Below are positions 38,988 through 52,780 of a stretch of DNA of 64,000 bases, in pieces. Every line of letters begins with the position of its first letter. Position 1 is the stretch's first letter. The notes below the pieces were generated by a model. It was not told the DNA's origin. It did no database searches and was given only the letters and a program-made list of their open reading frames with translations. Origin of the DNA: Klebsiella variicola (GTDB lineage: Bacteria; Pseudomonadota; Gammaproteobacteria; Enterobacterales; Enterobacteriaceae); NCBI RefSeq assembly GCF_000828055.2, contig NZ_CP010523.2, positions 1,612,001 through 1,676,000 on the forward strand. Direction: 5' to 3'. The position numbers and the translations under genes are program-made.

Positions 38988-39046
38988 AGCGTTGCCTCAT
39001 AACAATGTAATGGGAAGCCAGTGTACGGGCGTCCAGCAGTCTCATA

Positions 39047-39062
39047 TGTGATGAATATCTCA
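39047..39062 (-). promoter_or_regulatory. Weak CRP-like site upstream of cdd
   Basis: TGTGATGAATATCTCA fits TGTGA-N6-TCACA with one mismatch, about 60 bp upstream of the cdd start. Confidence 0.5.
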
Positions 39063-39097
39063 TTGTTTATGCAACTTTGATTTGTTGCATTAAAAAA

Positions 39098-39113
39098 TGT
39101 GATTTAAATCACA
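39098..39113. promoter_or_regulatory. Perfect CRP site between cdd and yohK
   Basis: TGTGATTTAAATCACA is a perfect, fully palindromic CRP site. It is 111 bp upstream of cdd and 3 bp after the yohK stop. E. coli cdd has two CRP sites with CytR binding between. Confidence 0.85.
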
Positions 39114-39115
39114 AT

Positions 39116-39811
39116 TTATCCCACCACCGCGAGGATCAGCGGAAATAAGAACGGTGCCATCAACGAGGTGATGATCCCGCACAGCACCAGCGCCAGCGAG
39201 CTAAACGCCCCTTCCTGGTAGTCCAGTTCCGCACAGCGGGCAGTGCCGAGGGCGTGCGAGGCGGTACCCATTGACAGGCCGCGTGACGCTTTGGTGCGAA
39301 TGCGCATCAGGTTAAGCAGCGTATGGCCGAATACCGCGCCGAGGATGCCGACAAAAATCACGCACACGGCGCTGATAGCCGGAATACCGCCGATGCTGCC
39401 GCTGACCGCCATGGCAATTGGCGTAGTGACTGACTTAGGCAGAATAGAGGCGGCGATTTGCGGCGTGGCGCCCATCAGCAGGGCGACGGTAGTACCGGTG
39501 ATCATCGCCACGCAGCTGCCGATAAAGCAGATGGTGATGATTGATTTCCAGCGCGCGCGGATCTGGTGCAGTTGCTCATACAGTGGAAAGGCCAGCGCGA
39601 CCACCGCCGGCTGCAGCAGATCGTTCAGGACTTTGCTGCCGGCAAAATAACGCTCATAGGAGATCCCGGTCAGCAGCAGAAACGGAATTATAACTACCAT
39701 CGCCACCAGCAGCGGGTTGAGCAGCGGGAACTTAAAGCGGGCGGCCAGCCTGCGGGCGAGAAAAAAGACGATCAGGGTTAGCGGCAGCGACCACCAGATT
39801 TCATGCATCAT
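39116..39811 (-). CDS. yohK: LrgB-family membrane protein YohK
   Basis: 231-residue protein of the LrgB/CidB family, starting at [14 protein letters not shown] (39811) as in E. coli; the open frame extends seven codons further. About eight hydrophobic segments and the signature motifs [16 protein letters not shown] (about 124-139) and [12 protein letters not shown] are present. Pairs with the LrgA-like YohJ, and the reading frames overlap by 11 bp. The E. coli pair has been linked to 3-hydroxypropionate and pyruvate-type export or leakage; role here is inferred. Confidence 0.92.
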   Translation of the reverse strand: MMHEIWWSLPLTLIVFFLARRLAARFKFPLLNPLLVAMVVIIPFLLLTGISYERYFAGSKVLNDLLQPAVVALAFPLYEQLHQIRARWKSIITICFIGSCVAMITGTTVALLMGATPQIAASILPKSVTTPIAMAVSGSIGGIPAISAVCVIFVGILGAVFGHTLLNLMRIRTKASRGLSMGTASHALGTARCAELDYQEGAFSSLALVLCGIITSLMAPFLFPLILAVVG

Positions 39812-40205
39812 TTTTCTTTTCCTTTTGCCCAATCACTTTACGTTCGCCATGCACCAGGTGAGAGCTCCAGCTCACCACCACAAACACCACCAGCGTGCTG
39901 ATGGCGCAGGAGATGACGACTGGCCCCAGCTGGGCGCGCAGCAGATCCCAGTATTGCATCACGCCGACGCCGATGGGCACGAACAATAGCGCCATATAGC
40001 GGATCAGGATATTGCAGCCAGGATTGACCCACTGCGGCGGCATAATTTGCAGCGCCAGCAGCACGAAGAGGATCAGCATGCCGATGATGCTGCCGGGGAT
40101 AGTGATGGGCAGCAGTCCGGCGATAAAAATTCCGGCGTATAAGCAGGCGTAAATCAGGACGAAGGCCCGCAGGTACTGCCAGATAATAGTCAGCGATTTA
40201 CTCAT
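39801..40205 (-). CDS. yohJ: LrgA/CidA-family membrane protein YohJ
   Basis: 134-residue holin-like protein with four hydrophobic segments and the family core [20 protein letters not shown] (about 34-53). Starts at [15 protein letters not shown] (40205) as in E. coli. First gene of yohJK; it overlaps yohK by 11 bp. A CRP site lies 50 bp upstream. Confidence 0.92.
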   Translation of the reverse strand: MSKSLTIIWQYLRAFVLIYACLYAGIFIAGLLPITIPGSIIGMLILFVLLALQIMPPQWVNPGCNILIRYMALLFVPIGVGVMQYWDLLRAQLGPVVISCAISTLVVFVVVSWSSHLVHGERKVIGQKEKKNDA

Positions 40206-40254
40206 GGTAATAACCCTTGATGAAGTGCATTCATCATACAATTAATCCCTAAAA

Positions 40255-40270
40255 TGTGCTACCGATCACA
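40255..40270 (-). promoter_or_regulatory. CRP site upstream of yohJ
   Basis: TGTGCTACCGATCACA matches TGTGA-N6-TCACA with one mismatch. It lies 50 bp upstream of the yohJ start. Confidence 0.7.
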
Positions 40271-40563
40271 TCATGAATTCTACGCATAGCGCTGATAGCG
40301 TACGGGAACAATAGCCTCTCCCGGCAGGACCCGACAGCTCGCAGCTTAGGGTATATGGAGTCCCACGCTACCTTTTTGAACGAGGCGCGGCAAATAAAGG
40401 CGGCATGAGACGCCGCAGACTCCTGTAAAGCATAGAGATTATCTCCTCGCTTTGCCGCATTCGCCGAACGGGGAATGGCGTACGGCAGGCCGGACGCATT
40501 GAGCGCTTTCCACCAATGCCTGGAGGCGCTACCATAGCGCCTCTTTTTTTTCCGGATAACGAT
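40271..40563. other. Intergenic region yohJ-dusC
   Basis: About 290 bp between divergent genes. Besides the CRP site just before it, I see only short GC-rich dyads (for example around 40440-40500) and no coding frame. The dusC promoter must lie here. Confidence 0.5.
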
Positions 40564-41496
40564 ATGCGTGTTCTACTGGCGCCGATGGAAGGCGTGCTCG
40601 ATTCGCTGGTGCGCGAGCTGCTGACCGAGGTTAACGATTACGATCTGTGCATCACCGAATTTCTGCGCGTGGTGGATCAACTGCTGCCGGTAAAATCGTT
40701 CTACAGGCTGTGCCCGGAACTGCATCATCAGAGCCGCACGCCGTCCGGCACCCGCGTGCGCGTCCAGCTGCTGGGACAATATCCCGAGTGGCTGGCGGAA
40801 AACGCCGCCCGCGCGGTGGAGCTGGGGTCGTGGGGGGTGGATTTAAACTGCGGCTGTCCGTCTAAGCTGGTGAACGGCAGCGGCGGCGGGGCGACGCTGC
40901 TGAAAGATCCGGAGCTGATCTATCGCGGTGCGAAAGCCATGCGCGAAGCGGTTCCCGATCATCTGCCGGTGACCGTCAAGGTGCGACTCGGCTGGGACAG
41001 CGGCGAACGGCGCTTCGAAATCGCCGATGCGGTGCAGCAGGCCGGGGCCAGCGAGCTGGTGGTTCACGGCCGCACCAAAGAAGATGGCTACAAAGCCGAA
41101 CGCATTAACTGGCAGGCGATCGGTGAGATCCGCCAGCGTCTGACCATTCCGGTGGTGGCCAACGGCGAGATCTGGGACTGGCAAAGCGCCCAGGATTGTA
41201 TGGCCGTCACCGGCTGCGATTCGGTGATGATTGGCCGCGGGGCGCTCAACGTACCGAACCTCAGCCGGGTGATCAAATACAACGAACCGCGCATGCCGTG
41301 GCCGCAGGTGGTTCAGCTGTTGCAAAAATATACCCGCCTGGAAAAGCAGGGCGACACCGGTCTGTATCATGTGGCGAGAATTAAGCAATGGTTAGGCTAT
41401 TTACGCAAGGAATATAGTGAGGCGCTGACCCTGTTTAATGAAATTCGCGCCCTGCAAACGTCTGCTGAAATAGCGGCGGCCATCGCCCGCTATTAA
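40564..41496 (+). CDS. dusC: tRNA-dihydrouridine(16) synthase DusC
   Basis: 310-residue FMN enzyme reducing uridine 16 of tRNAs. The ATG at 40564 gives [13 protein letters not shown] as in E. coli; the longer frame from 40516 is not needed. The TIM barrel carries the catalytic Cys98 in [16 protein letters not shown] and the flavin phosphate site GRGALNVP; the C-terminal helical domain (about 245-310) binds tRNA. Single-gene unit. Confidence 0.95.
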   Translation: MRVLLAPMEGVLDSLVRELLTEVNDYDLCITEFLRVVDQLLPVKSFYRLCPELHHQSRTPSGTRVRVQLLGQYPEWLAENAARAVELGSWGVDLNCGCPSKLVNGSGGGATLLKDPELIYRGAKAMREAVPDHLPVTVKVRLGWDSGERRFEIADAVQQAGASELVVHGRTKEDGYKAERINWQAIGEIRQRLTIPVVANGEIWDWQSAQDCMAVTGCDSVMIGRGALNVPNLSRVIKYNEPRMPWPQVVQLLQKYTRLEKQGDTGLYHVARIKQWLGYLRKEYSEALTLFNEIRALQTSAEIAAAIARY

Positions 41497-41593
41497 ACAC
41501 CATACTGTTATTTGCTTCACATATTATTACTTGCCTGCCTATTGCTGGTAGGCATGAGTTGAATAAAGTGATAATGTGCGGTCAATCAATTCA

Positions 41594-41620
41594 GGATTGC
41601 TACTGAACCCAGGCAAAACC
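41594..41620 (+). promoter_or_regulatory. BglG-type ribonucleic antiterminator (RAT) 1, before the porin gene
   Basis: GGATTGCTACTGAACCCAGG followed by CAAAACC is the classic BglG-binding RAT. It overlaps the first bases of the terminator stem that follows, so binding of the antiterminator and terminator folding exclude each other. Confidence 0.9.
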
Positions 41621-41669
41621 TAAGCACTTTCGTCATTCGTGGCGGAAAGTGCTTAGGTTTTTTTTTTTG
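41617..41669 (+). terminator. Conditional terminator 1 of the bgl-type operon
   Basis: CCTAAGCACTTTC (41619-41631) pairs perfectly with GAAAGTGCTTAGG (41645-41657), followed by a run of T. Its 5' arm overlaps RAT 1. Confidence 0.92.
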
Positions 41670-41853
41670 CTAAAATTCAATGGTGAAAAAATGGTTATGT
41701 AAAACAATAGGTTGTAATTAACGTTTTCTCTGGCATCGTCGCGGTTTTATTACCGGCGGACGCCCTTTGCCATTCATTTTTTAAAAAAGAAAACAGGTAA
41801 ATAAATAGCCTGGGGATCCCCTTTGTTTTTATTCAGTCACGGTGGATATCACA

Positions 41854-43218
41854 ATGCATAACAAAAAAATAAATCAGCTTTTGATCGGCGCGGCGCTGGC
41901 GGCAATGGTGCCTGCCGTGAGCGCCGCGGAAACTCCGGCGTGGAACGGCAGCGTGCTGGGGTTCGAAGCCGGGCAGCAGGGGCTGCTGGGCGATATGCTG
42001 GGCATTCGTCCGATCCTCGAAGAGAACGGCTTTCATTATAATCTCGGGTATCTTAACGAGATGGCCTACAACGCCGGCGGCGGTTACGACCATGATAAAC
42101 ACCTGGCCTATATTGACCAGGTGGCGCTGACCTTTACCCAGGATCTGGAGCGCTGGACCGGCATACCGGATGCGCGTCTCGAAGGCAACATCGTCAACCG
42201 TAACCACGATGATAACCTCACCACGAAACGGCTGCAGGATCCGCGGGTGAGTTTCAACGATCTGTCGCAGGAGAGTTGGGGCGGCGGGTCGATCACCCGC
42301 CTCGGCTGGCTGACCTTTGCCCGCAGCTTTGACGACCGTCGCCTGACCTGGCGCATCGGCATGATGAACAAGGTGCAAACTTTCGACCAGATCATTCCCT
42401 GCGATTTTCAGCTACTGACCCAGTGCGGTGGGAAATCGGCCAACTCGCTGACCTGGAATAACTGGAACATCCACACCTGGGGCACCACCCTGGAGTACAA
42501 GCTGACGCCGACGGTCACCCTGAAAGGCGGGGTGATGGAGCAAAACCCGCAGGCTACCGCGCGCAGTCACGCCTGGAGCGGGTCGACGAAGGGCAGCAAA
42601 GGCATTTTACTGCCGATGGAGATCGAAACCCGTCCGCTGATGAATGGCCTGCCGGGAGCCTATAACCTGGGTGTGGTCTGGACCAACGCGCCGCAAACCG
42701 ACCTCTACAGCGGCAAATCCGGCGGCGCCGGGGCGACCGATCCGCAAGGCTACGCCGAGCACGACAGCACCTGGTTTATGTACGCCGGCCTGAACCAGCA
42801 GATCACCCGCCACGCCGACGACCCGCTGCGGGGGATGAGCGTCTCGCTGAGCGGCAGCCTCAGCGACCAGCGCAGTAACTATATCCACTCCGCCGTCGCC
42901 GCCTCCATGCGCTACCGCGGGCTGTTTGACGCCCGCCCGGAGGACTGGATTGGCTTTGGTCTGACGTGGATCGACATGAGCAGCCACTACGCACGTAACC
43001 AGCGCTATATGAATCAACTCAGCGGCGCCACCGACTATAACGACCCGGCTTACCAGCCGGTGGCCGGTCATTCGCTGAACGGCGAGCTCTATTATCGCTT
43101 CCGCCCGGTCTCCTGGCTGGAGCTGCAGCCGGGCCTGCAGTACTGGCACCGTCCGGGCGGCGTCGCGCAGACCCAGGACGCATGGGTGGTGGAGTGGAAA
43201 ACGGTGGTGACTTTCTGA
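41854..43218 (+). CDS. OprB-type carbohydrate porin of the beta-glucoside operon
   Basis: 454-residue outer-membrane porin of the carbohydrate-selective OprB family. I choose the ATG at 41854 (MHNKKINQLLIGAALAAM) because GGTGG is 8 bp upstream; a GTG at 41842 is the alternative. Signal peptide 1-25 (cleaved after VSAA or nearby), then a beta-rich body ending in TVVTF with the terminal Phe of outer-membrane barrels. Position behind RAT 1 and before bglG suggests diffusion of beta-glucosides. It replaces the unrelated LamB-like BglH of the E. coli bgl operon. Confidence 0.87.
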   Translation: MHNKKINQLLIGAALAAMVPAVSAAETPAWNGSVLGFEAGQQGLLGDMLGIRPILEENGFHYNLGYLNEMAYNAGGGYDHDKHLAYIDQVALTFTQDLERWTGIPDARLEGNIVNRNHDDNLTTKRLQDPRVSFNDLSQESWGGGSITRLGWLTFARSFDDRRLTWRIGMMNKVQTFDQIIPCDFQLLTQCGGKSANSLTWNNWNIHTWGTTLEYKLTPTVTLKGGVMEQNPQATARSHAWSGSTKGSKGILLPMEIETRPLMNGLPGAYNLGVVWTNAPQTDLYSGKSGGAGATDPQGYAEHDSTWFMYAGLNQQITRHADDPLRGMSVSLSGSLSDQRSNYIHSAVAASMRYRGLFDARPEDWIGFGLTWIDMSSHYARNQRYMNQLSGATDYNDPAYQPVAGHSLNGELYYRFRPVSWLELQPGLQYWHRPGGVAQTQDAWVVEWKTVVTF

Positions 43219-43259
43219 TAGTCGCGATCTTAATCACGTTTTTTCACTTGTCAGGTTGA

Positions 43260-44207
<948 letters not shown>

Positions 44208-44224
44208 TTCCCCCCAACAAAACT

Positions 44225-47622
<3,398 letters not shown>

Positions 47623-47626
47623 AGCA

Positions 47627-47653
47627 TGCCCGCCCGGCCATCGCCGGGCGGGG
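47627..47653. terminator. GC-rich hairpin between bglB and the methyltransferase gene
   Basis: CCCGCCCGGC pairs with GCCGGGCGGG around a short CATC-type loop. It sits between converging genes; there is no T-run, so it is a weak candidate terminator. Confidence 0.6.
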
Positions 47654-47655
47654 GA

Positions 47656-48390
47656 TTAGCCCGGTTTACGCGCGCGCAGTAAAAAGATCATCGGACGTTC
47701 TTTCTCTTCATCCAGGGCGGGCTGTTGGACAATCTGTTCGGCGCTCGGACCCCACTCATCCAGCTGCTCCAGCACAAAACCCGCGGCGATAAGCGCGTTT
47801 ATCCAGCTTGAGAGCTTGCGATGTTGCTTGATGACGCCCTCGGCAAACCAGTTGCTGACGCGCTCGCCCTCCTGCTGATAGTGACTGACCGGCCAGCTTT
47901 TCTGTCCCTGGTCATCCACCCGCCAGCCCTGCTGCAAGGGGGCGGTATAGATGGGATGTTCGGCGGAAAAGACCAGGGTGCCGCCGGGAACCAGCGCCTG
48001 CTGCAGGGTGGCGAAGAGCGGCGCAATGTCCGGTAAATAATGCAGCGCCAGCGAGCTGTAGACCAGATCGCAGCTGTTGGCGGGCAGCGTCAGGGTTTGC
48101 AGATCGGCGCAGCGGTAGACAATCTCATCCCCGCGGGTCATCTCCCGCGCCTGCGCCAGCATGCGCTGGGAGATATCAAAACCGGTTATCTGGCTGGCTC
48201 CCTGCTGCTGTGCCCAGCGGCAAAACCAGCCGTAGCCGCAGCCGAGATCCACCACCCGCAAACCGGTTATCGGCGGCAACATTGCCTGCAGGGAAGGCCA
48301 CTCCGGTGCGCCATCCAGCCCCTTCACCGAGCGATCGAGGGTCGCATAGCCGGCAAAAAACTGCGGGTCGTCATAAATATTCTGACTCAT
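47656..48390 (-). CDS. Class I SAM-dependent methyltransferase
   Basis: 244 residues from the ATG at 48390 (MSQNIYDDPQFFAGYATLD); an in-frame ATG two codons earlier sits directly on the AAGGG ribosome-binding site and is less likely. Motif I is VVDLGCGYGWFCRWA (about 46-60), followed by GFDISQRML and the motif IV-like CDLVYSSLALHYL. The fold and motifs fit Methyltransf_11 small-molecule methyltransferases. No partner gene; substrate unknown. Confidence 0.85.
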   Translation of the reverse strand: MSQNIYDDPQFFAGYATLDRSVKGLDGAPEWPSLQAMLPPITGLRVVDLGCGYGWFCRWAQQQGASQITGFDISQRMLAQAREMTRGDEIVYRCADLQTLTLPANSCDLVYSSLALHYLPDIAPLFATLQQALVPGGTLVFSAEHPIYTAPLQQGWRVDDQGQKSWPVSHYQQEGERVSNWFAEGVIKQHRKLSSWINALIAAGFVLEQLDEWGPSAEQIVQQPALDEEKERPMIFLLRARKPG

Positions 48391-48518
48391 ATTCATCCCT
48401 TGAATTGATAAGGTTGTTTATTTTTAGCTAACTAATAATTTAGTCACACGCTTTACTAAACGCGTTTAATTCAATTAACTTATGATAACCAACCTGATTA
48501 AGTTATCTGACCTGTCTA

Positions 48519-49958
48519 ATGAAATTGATATTAAATAAAAGCGTGCTGGCGGCATTGCCCCTGGCCATCGCGCTGGCTGGCTGCGCGCCATCTCATGAGG
48601 TTGCTAATCCGCCGCAGCAGCAAATTCCAGCCTCCCATGTTTCCATGGATCTCCCTGCCGCCGTGAAAAATGGCTGGCCGCAGACCGACTGGTGGAAAGA
48701 CTACCACGATGCCCAACTGGATAATCTGATTCAGCGCGCACTCGCCAATGCGCCGGATATGCAAATTGCCGAACAGCGCATCAGGCTTGCCGAAGCGCAG
48801 GCGCGAATGTCGCAGGCGAATCTTGGCCCGGAGATGGATTTCTCCGCCGATGTTGAACGCCAGCGCATGTCGGCCGAAGGCCTGATGGGGCCGTTCGCCA
48901 CCGACACCGACGGCAATACCGGCCCGTGGTACACCAACGGCACCTTCGGCCTGACCGCTGGCTGGGATCTGGACCTGTGGGGTAAAAACCGCGCGCTGGT
49001 GAAAGCGCGCATCGGCGAGCTGAAAGCCCAGGTGGCGGAGCAGGCCCAGACCCGCGAATTGCTTTCTGGCAGCGTGGCGCGCCTGTACTGGCAGTGGCAG
49101 ACGGAAGCGGCGATTAAAGCAGTGCTGCAGCAGGTGAAGGGTGAGCAAAATAATATCGTGACGGTCGACAAGGCCCTGTTGCAGCGCGGGATCACCAACT
49201 CCGCCGAAGGGGCGGAGAACGATATTAACGTCAGCAAAACCGACCAGCAGCTGGCGGACGTGGCGGGCACGATGAAAGAGATTGAAGCGCGCCTGATGGC
49301 CCTGACCAACAGCCAGAGCCAGTCGCTGAACCTCAAACCGGTCAGCCTGCCGACGGTCAGCGCGCAGCTGCCTGATACCCTCGGCTATGAGCTGCTGGCG
49401 CGCCGCCCGGATCTGCAGGTTGCTCACTGGTACATTGAGGCATCGCTGAGCGAAGTGGACGCGGCGAAAGCGGCGTTTTATCCCGACATCAATCTGATGG
49501 CGTTCCTGCAGCAGGATGCCCTGCACTTAAGCGATCTTTTCCGTCACTCGGCGCAGCAGATGGGCGTCACCGCCGGACTGACGCTGCCGATCTTTGACAG
49601 CGGCCGCCTCAATGCCAATCTGGATATCGCCAGCGCGCAGAACAGCCTGTCGATAGCGCAGTACAACAAAGCGGTGGTGGATGCCGTCAACCAGGTGGCG
49701 AAAACCGCCAGCCAGGTCGAGACGCTGATGGCCAAAAGCCAGCAGCAGCAGCAGGTTGAAAAAGACGCCCAGCGGGTGGTGAACCTGGCGCAGGCCCGAA
49801 TGGCGGCGGGGATCTTACCCGGCTCCAGAGTCAGTATGGCGAAGCTCCCGGCGCTGCAGGAGCGCATTACCGCATTGCGCCTGCACGGCCAGTGGATTGA
49901 CGCCAGCATTCAGCTGACTTCTGCTCTCGGCGGCGGCTATCACCAGAGCGTGAAATAA
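48519..49958 (+). CDS. mdtQ: Outer-membrane efflux lipoprotein MdtQ (NodT family)
   Basis: 479-residue TolC-like outer-membrane factor for multidrug efflux. Signal peptide with lipobox ALAGC (lipid Cys22), then two OEP repeats rich in heptad coiled-coil helices (about 70-260 and 275-465), including the DLWGKNRALVKA and RRPDLQVAHWYIEAS motifs. E. coli K-12 carries this gene (yohG) as a pseudogene, whereas here it is full length. No pump or adaptor lies beside it, so it would need partners from elsewhere. Confidence 0.9.
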   Translation: MKLILNKSVLAALPLAIALAGCAPSHEVANPPQQQIPASHVSMDLPAAVKNGWPQTDWWKDYHDAQLDNLIQRALANAPDMQIAEQRIRLAEAQARMSQANLGPEMDFSADVERQRMSAEGLMGPFATDTDGNTGPWYTNGTFGLTAGWDLDLWGKNRALVKARIGELKAQVAEQAQTRELLSGSVARLYWQWQTEAAIKAVLQQVKGEQNNIVTVDKALLQRGITNSAEGAENDINVSKTDQQLADVAGTMKEIEARLMALTNSQSQSLNLKPVSLPTVSAQLPDTLGYELLARRPDLQVAHWYIEASLSEVDAAKAAFYPDINLMAFLQQDALHLSDLFRHSAQQMGVTAGLTLPIFDSGRLNANLDIASAQNSLSIAQYNKAVVDAVNQVAKTASQVETLMAKSQQQQQVEKDAQRVVNLAQARMAAGILPGSRVSMAKLPALQERITALRLHGQWIDASIQLTSALGGGYHQSVK

Positions 49959-49965
49959 CCGGCGC

Positions 49966-49992
49966 AACGGCGCGCCTTCGGGGGCGCCGTTT
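49966..49992. terminator. Terminator between mdtQ and yohD
   Basis: AACGGCGC(G)CC and GGGGCGCCGTT pair around a TTCG tetraloop, followed by TTTAG. Located between converging genes; its far end overlaps the yohD stop. Confidence 0.75.
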
Positions 49993-50560
49993 AGTCTTTC
50001 TTCTTCCTTTCTCGCCGCCTGAGCCACCAGTGGGCGGCAACCACCAGTCCTACCGCGAGGATCAGCCAGATCCAGTGCTTCAGATGGGCGTCCAGATGGT
50101 GCAGCCACGGGCCAACCACCTCGCCGCCGAGATAGCCAATGGTGGTAAACAGCAGGGCCCACACCAGCGCTCCGACAATATTCAACGGCAGGAAAATGCG
50201 CGGCGGCAGGCGGCTGGCGCCGATCAGCAGGGGGCCGATTACCCGGAAGCCATACATAAAGCGGGTGCCGATGACAAACAGCCACGGCCGGTGCTGGATC
50301 ATGCGCTGCGCTTTACGTATTCGCGCCTTCTGGCTGGCGAAACGGCGCAGAATGCGTCCCCCGAAGCGGCGGCCGACCAGATAGAGCAGCTGATCGCCAA
50401 TCATCCCGCCGAGGGCGACGGCGATCACCACCAGGGGAAACTTCAGTAACCCCTGATGCGCTGCGACGCCGCCCAGCAGGGTAATGGTCTCACCTTCCGC
50501 CATGCTGCCGACGATCAGCGCCGCGTAGCCATACTGGGAAATCAGGTGATTGATATCCAT
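49991..50560 (-). CDS. yohD: DedA-family inner-membrane protein YohD
   Basis: 189-residue DedA/SNARE-associated membrane protein; relatives flip undecaprenyl phosphate or phospholipids. The family glycine/glutamate-rich stretch GSMAEGETITLLGG (about 18-31) and the basic loop FVIGTRFMYGFRVIGPLLIG (about 97-116) with conserved Arg residues are present, along with about five hydrophobic segments. The specific role of YohD is unknown. Similar length to the E. coli protein (about 192). Confidence 0.9.
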   Translation of the reverse strand: MDINHLISQYGYAALIVGSMAEGETITLLGGVAAHQGLLKFPLVVIAVALGGMIGDQLLYLVGRRFGGRILRRFASQKARIRKAQRMIQHRPWLFVIGTRFMYGFRVIGPLLIGASRLPPRIFLPLNIVGALVWALLFTTIGYLGGEVVGPWLHHLDAHLKHWIWLILAVGLVVAAHWWLRRRERKKKD

Positions 50561-50712
50561 AAACAGCTTATCTCCTTATCTCATCACCTTTAATCATACA
50601 CCCTGCTGACCAAAACGCGGTGACGCAGATTTTTTGTGCTGTACACAAAATAATCTACAGGGTGAATTATACTTGGATCAGTGCAGTACGAAGCCGTGAC
50701 AAGGGGGACGCT

Positions 50713-51300
50713 ATGAACCATGTCTGGGGGCTCTTCGCTCATCCCAACCGGGAAATGAGCGTGATAAAGAGCGAGAACGAAACCATTTCTCATCACTATA
50801 CGCACCATGTGCTGCTGATGGCGGCGGTTCCGGTGGTGTGCGCCTTTATCGGCACTACGCAGCTGGGCTGGAACTTCGGCGACGGCACCGTTATTAAACT
50901 GTCGATGTTGACCGGTCTGGCGCTGGCGGTACTGTTTTACGCCGTGATGCTGGCCGGGGTGGCGATCATGGGGCGGGTTATCTGGTGGATGGCCAGGCAG
51001 TATCCGCAGCAGCCTTCGCTGAAACGCTGCATGGTGTTTGCCGGCTATGTGGCCACGCCGCTGTTTCTGAGCGGGATTGTGGCGCTCTATCCGCTGGTCT
51101 GGCTGTGCGCGCTGATCGGTACCATCGCGCTGTTTTACACCGGCTATCTGCTCTATCTGGGCATCCCGACCTTCCTGAGCATTAACCGGGAAGAGGGGTT
51201 AAGCTTCGCCAGTTCGACGCTGGCCATCGGAGTGCTGGTACTGGAAGTGCTGCTGGCGATCACCGTGGTACTGTGGGGGTATGGTTACCGACTCTTCTGA
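50713..51300 (+). CDS. yohC: Yip1-family inner-membrane protein YohC
   Basis: 195-residue membrane protein with five hydrophobic segments, matching E. coli YohC in length and in the start MNHVWGLFAHPNREM. The ATG at 50713 is preceded by AAGGGGG; the longer frame from 50620 covers the promoter region. Function unknown. It is divergent from yohD. In E. coli yohF and yohG complete this cluster; yohF is absent from this interval. Confidence 0.88.
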   Translation: MNHVWGLFAHPNREMSVIKSENETISHHYTHHVLLMAAVPVVCAFIGTTQLGWNFGDGTVIKLSMLTGLALAVLFYAVMLAGVAIMGRVIWWMARQYPQQPSLKRCMVFAGYVATPLFLSGIVALYPLVWLCALIGTIALFYTGYLLYLGIPTFLSINREEGLSFASSTLAIGVLVLEVLLAITVVLWGYGYRLF

Positions 51301-51320
51301 TCGCACGTCACTGGATAATA

Positions 51321-51359
51321 TGCATTGCCGGCAAATATGTATTTTGTGTCGGCAATGCA
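51321..51359 (+). terminator. Long inverted repeat after yohC
   Basis: TGCATTGCCGGCA and TGTCGGCAATGCA pair over 13 bases with one mismatch and a 13-base A+T-rich loop, 21 bp after the yohC stop. No clear T-run follows, so terminator activity is uncertain. Confidence 0.55.
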
Positions 51360-51491
51360 GCATTTCTTCACGATTCTTATTAGGCACAGGGCCTTACGGC
51401 GCGGTATGATGGCGTTTGCCAGCGATGTTGCCCACTTAACCTCGCGGCGTACGTTCCATAACGTGCAAAAATACTTTTCAGAATGCCCATG

Positions 51492-52439
51492 ATGCCGAAA
51501 TTTCGAGTCTCTTTGCTCAGCCTGACCTTGCTGCTGGCTGTGCCTTTTGCGCCCCAGGCGTTAGCAAAAACCTCCGCGGCGGTTGCCGCCTCGCAGCCGG
51601 ATATCGCCTCCGGCAGCGCCATGATCGTCGATCTGGCCACCAAAAAAATCATCTATGCCAGCCAGCCGGATCTGGTGCGCCCGATGGCGTCAATCACCAA
51701 AGTGATGACCGCCATGGTGGTGCTCGATGCCCATCTGCCGATGGATGAGATGCTGACGGTGGATATCAGCCATACGCCGGAAATGAAGGGGATCTACTCC
51801 CGCGTGCGCCTCAACAGCCAAATCAGCCGCCGCACGATGCTGCTGCTGGCGCTGATGTCTTCCGAGAACCGCGCGGCCGCCAGCCTGGCGCATCACTATC
51901 CAGGCGGCTACGATGCCTTCATTCGCGCGATGAACGCCAAAGCCCAGGCGCTGGGCATGACTCATACCCGCTACGTGGAGCCGACGGGCCTGTCGGTGCA
52001 TAACGTCTCCACCGCCCGCGATCTGACCAAACTGCTGATCGCCAGCGAGCAGTATCCGCTGATTGGCCAGCTGAGCACCACCAAAGAAGAGACCGCCACT
52101 TTCGCCCATCCGGCCTACAGCCTGCCGTTCCGCAACACCAACCATCTGGTGTATCGCGATAACTGGAATATCCAGCTGACTAAAACCGGCTTCACCAACG
52201 CTGCCGGCCACTGCCTGATTATGCGTACGGTGATTAACCAACGCCCGGTGGCGCTGGTGGTGATGGATGCCTTCGGTAAATACACCCACTTCGCCGACGC
52301 CAGCCGCTTGCGGACCTGGATCGAGACCGGGAAAGTGATGCCGGTACCCGCCTCGGCGCTGAGCTATAAAAAGCAGCGCGAATCGCAGATGGCAGAGGCG
52401 ATGCTGAAAGGCGGCGCGCAGACCGCGCAGAACGATTAA
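51492..52439 (+). CDS. pbpG: D-alanyl-D-alanine endopeptidase PbpG (PBP7)
   Basis: 315-residue periplasmic penicillin-binding protein that cuts D-Ala-mDAP crosslinks in peptidoglycan. Signal peptide 1-25, then the three penicillin-fold motifs: SITK (Ser67/Lys70), SEN (124-126) and KTG (231-233). I start at [11 protein letters not shown] (51492) to match E. coli; two ATGs just upstream (51483, 51489) are alternatives. Complements MepS, encoded elsewhere in this window. Confidence 0.95.
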   Translation: MPKFRVSLLSLTLLLAVPFAPQALAKTSAAVAASQPDIASGSAMIVDLATKKIIYASQPDLVRPMASITKVMTAMVVLDAHLPMDEMLTVDISHTPEMKGIYSRVRLNSQISRRTMLLLALMSSENRAAASLAHHYPGGYDAFIRAMNAKAQALGMTHTRYVEPTGLSVHNVSTARDLTKLLIASEQYPLIGQLSTTKEETATFAHPAYSLPFRNTNHLVYRDNWNIQLTKTGFTNAAGHCLIMRTVINQRPVALVVMDAFGKYTHFADASRLRTWIETGKVMPVPASALSYKKQRESQMAEAMLKGGAQTAQND

Positions 52440-52452
52440 TCTACATGTCCCC

Positions 52453-52720
52453 CGGATGGCGGCGCATTGCGCCTTATCCGGGCTACGTGATTTGGCGCCG
52501 GGTTCGCCCCCTTCGCAGGCCCGGCAAGCGCAGCGCCGCCGGGCAATATACCCGACACCGTGCCGCGTTTGTGCCGGATGGCGGCTCGCGCCTTATCCGG
52601 GCTACGTGATTTGGCGCCGGGTTCGCCCCCTTCGTAGGCCCGGCAAGCGCAGCGCCGCCGGGCAATCAGGCCGAGTGCCGGTGTTTGTGCCGGATGGCGG
52701 CTGACGCCTCTACGGAACCG
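52453..52720. repeat. Tandem BIME (REP) array after pbpG
   Basis: Units begin with CGGATGGCGG at 52453, 52575 and 52691, a spacing of 122 and 116 bp. Each of the first two holds a REP palindrome (CGGATGGCGG...CCTTATCCGG), the spacer CTACGTGATTTGGCGCCGGG and a second palindrome (GGCCCGGCAAGCGCAGCGCC...). The third is partial. No coding potential in the 341-bp gap. Confidence 0.85.
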
Positions 52721-52780
52721 CGCTGAACGGTAGCCCGGCTAAGGCGTTTACGCCGCGAGCCGGGGATTTGACGCCGGATA

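Larger units (their letters stand above)
41497..41853 (+). promoter_or_regulatory. Leader region of the beta-glucoside operon
   Basis: 357 bp between dusC and the porin gene. It contains the first RAT/terminator module (listed separately), an A+T-rich stretch after the terminator and GGTGG (41841-41845) as ribosome-binding site. A GATAAT at 41570-41575 is a possible -10 box about 20 bp upstream of the antiterminator. Confidence 0.6.
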
